Under the pieces are notes generated by a model. That model searched no databases and was not told the DNA's origin. It worked only from the letters and a program-made list of their open reading frames with translations. A DNA stretch of 12,692 nt from Usnea hakonensis (Eukaryota > Ascomycota > Lecanoromycetes > Lecanorales > Parmeliaceae): NCBI GenBank assembly GCA_013423325.1, contig BLJB01000498.1:1-12692 (forward strand), in the 5' to 3' direction. Position 1 is the first letter of the stretch, and the number at the start of each line of letters is the position of its first letter. The position numbers and the translations under genes were made by a program. This document shows, in pieces, positions 7,608 through 12,692 of the stretch.

Positions 7608-10524
7608 CTAAAACGGCGATATCGACTCGCTCGTCAGAAACACAGTCTCCGGAATCTGCCATTCTGTTGCTTCTCCGTACTCCTCAGCGTCATTACTCGT
7701 TTCCCTAGGCTCGGGCACAGGTTTCCTCCGAAGTTCCTCATGGCTGGGATTGATACGATCGCCTCGGTCCTGATCGAAGTCTTCGCCATTGCGGCTTGGA
7801 CCGGAAGATTGCACAACTTTCACTTTGTCACAATCGCTAGGGCGTAGGTTTTCGAGGGAATCGGCTGGTGAAGGCGAACGATCCGAAGACGTGGGATCGG
7901 ACACGATCCCTATTTTTGCATCCGGCTGCTTTATCTTCACGACCTGATACCCCCAGAGACGATGCTCGAACCCGCGTTTCATGCCGCCTAGCAAGTCCAA
8001 TTAGCCGATTGAATTCTCCCCAACCTCGTCTGGCTTGGTTTGATCATTGTGAGAGGAATGGAAAATGCCGGGAGACTCACGCAACTCCAAATGAAAATAT
8101 TCGCAAAGTGGCTCGGCCCACACTGTAATAGCAACCACCTGCCCGAAGCTCCAGGAATCCACAGAGACGCCATTGTGGGCGAACCATCCGAGATCTTTGA
8201 TGAACACTGCAAACCAATAGATGTAAAGGCAACAGAATAGGAGGTAAATCGACACTACGGCGGCGGATGTCATTGTCGAGGGACTCTCCAATACGGAAGC
8301 GTGGCTCTTCACGTCTTGATGAAAACGGCGGATAAGACTCATCATGGTGGGGAGCGTGTTGTGCTGGAGCCTTATGTACCTATCGGTCAAAAATGGGTTC
8401 CTAGTCCATGGGGGCGATCTGCGTAAAACTTCTTTCCACGAGGATACTTTCCGTGCGACATACTTCCATAATGGAGTCTTTTCTGTTGATCGTCGCTTGG
8501 TTCTGTAATCCCTTAAACGCTGTATCATCCAGTAACGCTTCCCATAAGTGTGTTTCTCGGAACGCTCACTTCGGGTACGAATCATGTGACGCGCAGCCAA
8601 GACTGTGGTCATGATAAAGGTGATGCTGCCGATCTGTCAACAATTACCGCGTACAAGTGCCTGCGCAAGCTTCATACCAAGCACAGATTTCCACAATGAT
8701 GTTTGTCACTACTAGGTCACATGGCCCGTCTCCGCAAGCAGCAACACCGATGGACTGGGCGAAGGCAATGAAGGCAGCAAACCAAAAGACTGCGGACAGG
8801 AAGTCGATCGCCAAGGCGATCTTCCTGCTGAAGAATCTTCCAATCGGCTTGTCGGAGCGGGTGTGGGCTGAGGCTGAGGTGAGCATCAAATAAAGGACAA
8901 AAGAGAAAGTCCAACAGGAGGTAAAGAGCACGAATGCAGGCGTATTTGTGATCGAAATTTGCCCAGACCCATACATATACCCATCATCGAAGTACGCATA
9001 GTCTGGAGAAGTACCATTAACGATTCCTTCATGGAGCGTCAGCACTAAACGTAATTGGGGGCCAGAGAAGAGCGGGTTTACCGTAGCTGCTCAGACCGAT
9101 GGAGACCATTGCCAGTCCGATTTGCACCCAGCGAAGACTCCGTTCGCCCTTCTGAAAGAGAAATTCGAGTACCTTGGAAAGCCATGGCTTAGGCCTCCCA
9201 GTAAGCGGGTCCTTGAATGCATGGTATTGATGCGCAACAAGTAGGATGAGAACAACGAGGCAAAACGCTAATATGGAATACGCTCCGCTGGCTGGATCGG
9301 TCGAGTCGCCATATGCCCCATCAATTGGACGGAAACAGTATACGGCCGGATTATGCAGCCCACAGCTGACCGGTCCGCCAGTTACTGCCTGCTGGCTCAA
9401 ATAGTCCATGTCCTTTGAACTAGGACTGAACGACCCAATCACGAAGAGGGTTGCAATGGACACTATAACAGTGACAATCGACAGAACTAGGAGGTACCAC
9501 GACACCACGTCAACGAGATGCAGTGTGAAAAGAGTAAATGTCACCGGAAGATACCCGCTGATAGAGATGCTTTTGATTAAGACGTATGTATTGTAGAGTT
9601 GCTGTAAGCTATTGGGTTGGAATCCTCCGCTGTTTCTGTTAACGAGAGCCGCAACGTTGATTGCCATCATGAAAAAGCATTGCGCCTTTTGAAATTCGGC
9701 CAGCGCCCCTGTCAGGCTGGGAAGATGCTTGTTCCTTGACTTGTTTCGGATTCTTTGAGCGATCTTTTTGGCTTCGCTGTATCCGCGGGGAATGAGAAGA
9801 GCGCCAAAGCAGATGTAATAAATACCCCAATTCAACCAGACCACCAGTACAAAGCTGAGAAGAGCGAGCCCCGTCTGGATCCAATATGATACATATACCT
9901 AGTCAAATATTAGCAGTAGACATCCATAAAGAATTATCGAAGGAGGAAACATACGCCTATGCCTCCGATATCTGGGTTGAAGGATTGGGGGACGTATTCG
10001 CAGAAGTCCCAGTAATTGTACTCGACCCCGTCCCCGTAGTCATCCGCATTGTATAAGTATATGTAAAAGGCGCTTGTGATGTTGGAGGGCGAATAAGAGC
10101 TGTTGAGCTCATTAAGGGCCTGGTGACAGTCAGGGAGGGTTTCGCAAAAATCGATGAGACAGTTATGTATGGTAGTGGTGATATTGTTGTAAAGGGGTGA
10201 TTCCATCCTGCTTGGCTTTATGCTCAATTGCTGGGCCAGGGTCACGTTACCCAGATTGCCCCTGGCAAAGAGATCTGCTACCGTAGGATACACCATACAA
10301 TTGTGCAAGGTGTCCAGACCACCAAATATCTGGTTGTAGTCCTGGCATGCAGCAGTACAGTTCTGACTTTTGTCTTCCTGGGTGCAGCCTGTTTCGAAAA
10401 GAAATGGGGTGCGGGGGTATGGATCAACCCGGACAATCGAGAGAGCATCTTGGAAGCTAAAGGTAGATACAGATGAGTTGAGGGTATAGTTGGTAGCGCT
10501 AGAGATCCAGGTTGACACTGCCAT
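7608..10524 (-). CDS. Fungal polytopic membrane protein with internal MARVEL-type domain (886 aa, 5 exons)
   Basis: The spliced model is complement(7608..7987, 8081..8625, 8678..9026, 9082..9898, 9955..10524). Introns are GTATGT..TAG (56 nt), GTAAAC..AAG (55), GTATGA..CAG (52) and GTGAGT..TAG (93), with CTAAT, CTGAC or TTGAC branch sites, and all junctions keep frame. Residues 1-190 form an ectodomain with eight cysteines (47, 56, 60, 76, 122, 127, 133, 175) and seven N-glycosylation sequons. N-P-D-I-G-G-I-G-V-Y-V-S-Y-W-I-Q then enters the membrane. Likely spans are near 191-225, 259-277, 294-319, 324-345 and 394-415, then a four-helix MARVEL-like module (about 443-593), a basic linker, and spans near 698-726 and 738-760. 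Conserved signatures are E-F-Q-K-A-Q-C-F-F-M, S-L-Q-Q-L-Y-N, W-S-F-G-Q-V-V-A-I-T-V-W and H-L-E-L-R-G-M-K-R-G. The 125-residue tail is polar and probably cytoplasmic. The family is unnamed and its function unknown. Confidence 0.85.
8587..9198 (-). other. MARVEL-like four-helix module inside the 886-aa protein
   Basis: The four predicted helices are L-R-W-V-Q-I-G-L-A-M-V-S-I-G-L-S-S-Y-G (about 445-463), F-V-L-F-T-S-C-W-T-F-S-F-V-L-Y-L-M-L (about 493-511), I-A-L-A-I-D-F-L-S-A-V-F-W-F-A-A-F-I-A-F (about 532-551), and V-V-T-N-I-I-V-E-I-C-A-C-I-T-F-I-M (about 568-584). A Cys pair (C-G-D-G-P-C) precedes helix 4. The V-F-W-F-A-A-F-I-A pattern in helix 3 and the short loops are typical of fungal MARVEL proteins, which act in membrane apposition and trafficking. 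The module is encoded across parts of exons 2, 3 and 4, so it is not a single skippable exon. Confidence 0.6.
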
Positions 10525-10790
10525 GGCGCGGGAAAGAGCGACTTGAGGCGGGACGGCGGTTAGGAAGGGTGGAAGCGCTTTTGGAGGAACACTTGATTAG
10601 CAGAGTAGTGGGTTTCTTTTGCTTGGGTCAATTTGAGCGATGTTGAGGTGCCGTATTACCCTTGATTCAATTGATTCAAGTTCGAGAATGCTTGATTTTC
10701 TCTTCAAGCCCATCATCCTAGAATGGAGGTGGATGAGAGGGTTGAAGAGTAAGAAGAAGAGTTGCGCATGATGGGAAGTCATGACATTAT
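10525..10790 (-). promoter_or_regulatory. Probable 5' leader/promoter of the 886-aa gene
   Basis: On the coding (minus) strand the DNA upstream of the ATG is pyrimidine-rich, with a strong CT tract at about 10721-10763 and further C-rich sequence up to the start. CT-rich tracts just upstream of transcription starts are common in filamentous fungal promoters. The start context (CGCGCC before ATGG) has C at -3 and G at +4. No clear TATA box was seen. This is inference from composition and position. Confidence 0.35.
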
Positions 10791-11124
10791 GACAGTCAGA
10801 GAGGAGTCAGGAGAGGACAGATTTTGGAGATAGAGATTGCCGCCATTATCATTTCACAAATTCACAGTGAGGCTGAGCGGTTAGTCTGAAGTACTAGGGT
10901 TGCACTGCTCTGTTGCAGAGGAAATAATGCTTGTTTGTTTCAGAATGTCAGCTCTTGTAGGGTGGCATAGCTTGCTTCAGAAGATTATAAAGATCGCAAG
11001 AAGGCTGTGCCGTAGTAGTTCATGCAAGTCAGCAGCCAGCGTCACAGCGTGTGCATCTCATCACTCAGCTCTCTTGCACTTGTCCAATCATTTTATTGCT
11101 TATCGTTTAGTCATTGTTGGAAGA

Positions 11125-11169
11125 GTCAATTGACCAGGGTACGTAAGGTACTGTCAATTGTCCAGGGTA
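11125..11169 (+). repeat. 17-bp direct repeat, 2 copies
   Basis: GTCAATTGACCAGGGTA at 11125-11141 recurs at 11153-11169 with a single change (A to T in the middle). The copies are separated by 11 bases that include a GGTAC motif. The function is unknown. It may be a duplicated protein-binding site or a short replication slippage product. Confidence 0.6.
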
Positions 11170-11340
11170 TACGCTTCAAAGTAAGGTAGCTCAAGTACAT
11201 AGGAAACTAGATGTCGTTATTACTCTGGAGTAGAGCGGTGGAGTAGAAACTTTTGTTGATCTAGAAGATCCGCCCTACAAGTCTTGGCATCGATTCGTGG
11301 AACTCTCAATCTACAATTCTTAACCTTCATGCAGCTTTCT

Positions 11341-11397
11341 CTGTCTATTCCTGTCTATTCCTGTCTGTTCCTGTCTGTTCCTGTCTGTTCCTGTCTG
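11341..11397 (+). repeat. 10-bp minisatellite CTGTCT(A/G)TTC
   Basis: Five full tandem units (two with A, three with G at position 7) are followed by a partial unit CTGTCTG. The ordered variants (A,A,G,G,G) suggest expansion by slippage. A short plus-strand ORF crosses it, reading a serine/valine/cysteine-rich repeat, but there is no other support for coding. Confidence 0.8.
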
Positions 11398-11566
11398 CGA
11401 TCAACAGCGGAGATACTCCTTTGCACAGTCCGCGTGATCATACCCATCAGTGCCGCCTTGATCAACATAGGTGGGACCCATCAAACGCAACATCGAGCAT
11501 CAAGTGCACTATGAGCCACTGCTGTCCTTAACTAGGAACGGTCTTTTCCCTGACGAAGGCTCAACC

Positions 11567-11747
11567 ATGCTATCGTCTACCCTGACCAGCGCTTCAATGT
11601 AAGAAATCACCAACGTCTATCACTACTTCCTCTTCCACGCCAGCAACCCCCCATTCACCCTTCGTCACGCTCTATAACTGACTTCCATATAATCTTAGCA
11701 TTCCTCTGCGATTGTCGCCATCGTCGTCCTCTCCACTACCCTCATGA
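11567..11747 (+). other. Possible tiny spliced ORF (26 codons) or non-coding transcript
   Basis: An ATG in fair context (CAACC before it) is followed after 32 nt by GTAAGA. A 100-nt intron-like stretch then has a CTGAC branch candidate and ends in CTTAG at 11698. Joining 11567-11598 to 11699-11747 gives an in-frame 26-residue serine/leucine/proline-rich peptide. The splice signals look good, but the peptide is too short to judge, so this may only mark a transcribed non-coding region or be chance. Confidence 0.2.
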
Positions 11748-11845
11748 TTCCTTCCCTTTCCTTTCGGCGAAGAAGCAACGCGGCGATCTATGTGGAAAAG
11801 AGCTGGTATATATACTCTGGGCCATGTGAAAGATTTTGCCTAGGG

Positions 11846-12244
11846 CTATATCTCAAATCTGATCAGAGTCGTGAAGAGTCGTGAAGAACCACGAGACAAA
11901 GAGAGCCTCTCAGACTTGGGTACTTTACATAATAGGCGGTGCTGGAGAACAATGCACTGCTGCGATGTTTGGTCTGGTGAGCTGCAGGAGTCTAGCTTGC
12001 CGACATGGTTTGGAAGTGGAGATGCTGCCTGGTGCGTAGCGACGATCTTACCGGCCTCAATATACGACCGTGCCGTGTCCGAGAGCCGTTTGTGCTGGTT
12101 AAGGATGCCGGCTATAGTGTCTATCGCAACATTAAGGGTTTCGGAGGAATGGTAGACGTAGGAGAATCTGACTCCTGGGATAGTGGCTAAGACGGCGAAG
12201 CTGAGTGTTACCCTACTAGAAGTCTCTGGGCCGAAAGTAAGGGG
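11846..12244 (-). other. Open reading frame without ATG (132 codons)
   Basis: The minus strand is open from just after a TAA at 12247-12245 to a TAG at 11848-11846, with no ATG. The translation has a hydrophobic start (S-F-A-V-L-A-T-I-P-G-V) and a helix-like middle, but I recognise no family. It could be an exon entered by a CAG acceptor near 12227, a fragment of decayed coding DNA, or chance. Confidence 0.15.
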
Positions 12245-12435
12245 TTAAGATCCGTAACTACAATTCTTTCCGAGAATTCCTACGTCAAAGCTCTAGCAAG
12301 ATTGTGGAGATGGGTTCAATTATGGGCCGGTCATAGCAATCGAGAGTCCGTAAACTTAGACACTTAGGCGTCTTTCACTAACTTAGCGTACAACGGTTTT
12401 GTCTCCCCTCTATCCAATCATTCGATCCTGGTAAA

Positions 12436-12692
12436 TCATATCTTATCATCACCTATCTCCTCTTCTAGTTGTACTCCCAGCTCTTTTACCTTACCGTCTT
12501 CACCAAGCCGAATCTCGGCCTTTTTGACTAGATCACGCATGGGGTCGTAGTCACCTATCAGCGCTTGGCCATATATTAGGGAGAGTACTACTTACCATGT
12601 GATTAGCATGTATACTATAGCTTGCGTAACCAGTTCCGGCACAAATTGACCGCAAAAGGTCGAACAAAAAGTTCATACGTCCAGAATTCATG
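12436..12692 (-). CDS. Possible partial gene at the right edge (3' end)
   Basis: From the window edge a minus-strand frame reads 32 codons beginning M-N-S-G-R-M-N-F-L-F-D-L-L-R and reaches ATG followed by GTAAGT at 12595. A second open frame, charged and helix-like (A-E-I-R-L-G-E-D-G-K-V-K-E-L), ends in TGA at 12438-12436. An intron 12595..12520 (76 nt, ending AAAAAG) would join them in frame to the stop, although its branch site is poor. The gene would extend beyond the window. No family is recognised. Confidence 0.22.

Noticed and set aside
7415..7847. Plus-strand ORFs over the 3' end of the 886-aa gene
   Set aside because: They are largely antisense shadows of the last exon and its flank, with no recognisable domain.
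10597..10782. Minus-strand 61-codon ORF upstream of the 886-aa gene
   Set aside because: It lies in the pyrimidine-rich leader, has no domain, and could not be joined in frame to the main gene by plausible splice sites.
10900..11133. Plus-strand 77-codon ORF
   Set aside because: It has no domain, no splice partners and is of chance length.
1..12692. CRISPR arrays, bacterial operons, ribosome binding sites, insertion sequences
   Set aside because: The DNA is fungal with spliceosomal introns; no regularly spaced repeats, terminal inverted repeats with a transposase, or LTR pairs were seen.

Overview
The window looks like nuclear DNA from a filamentous ascomycete fungus (Pezizomycotina). The evidence is two large multi-exon genes with short introns (52-93 nt) that have fungal donor, branch and acceptor sequences, products that read as fungal-type polytopic membrane proteins (one with the DUF6536 signature), and long low-complexity intergenic DNA. 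I cannot name a genus. Family statements rest on memory of conserved sequence patterns, because no search was possible.

Layout. Positions 1-2312 hold no gene I can support: a mixed stretch (1-560), an AT-rich stretch with three palindromes or inverted repeats (about 560-1150), an A-rich purine tract (1170-1355), and a very G-rich plus strand (about 1560-1870). Positions 2313-5046 (minus) carry a three-exon gene for an 870-residue DUF6536 membrane protein with eight likely membrane spans. Positions 5047-5989 are mostly featureless apart from one doubtful Cys-rich ORF. Positions 5990 to about 6932 (minus) hold the C-terminal part of an alpha/beta-hydrolase (steryl-acetyl-hydrolase/esterase type) whose upstream part is broken by stops and a frame change, so it is probably a pseudogene. 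Positions 7608-10524 (minus) carry a five-exon gene for an 886-residue membrane protein with a Cys-rich, N-glycosylatable ectodomain. Positions 10525-12692 are intergenic, with a pyrimidine-rich leader region, a 17-bp direct repeat, a 10-bp minisatellite and a few weak coding hints, including a possible partial gene at the right edge.

How the parts relate. Both intact genes lie on the minus strand, encode polytopic membrane proteins with large lumenal or extracellular segments, and flank the decayed hydrolase. No shared pathway can be shown from sequence. The most unusual object is the 886-residue protein. A complete four-helix MARVEL-type module appears to sit in frame inside a conserved fungal membrane-protein architecture, between its multi-span N-terminal half and its C-terminal W-S-F-G-Q-V-V / E-Y-F-H-L-E-L-R-G-M half.
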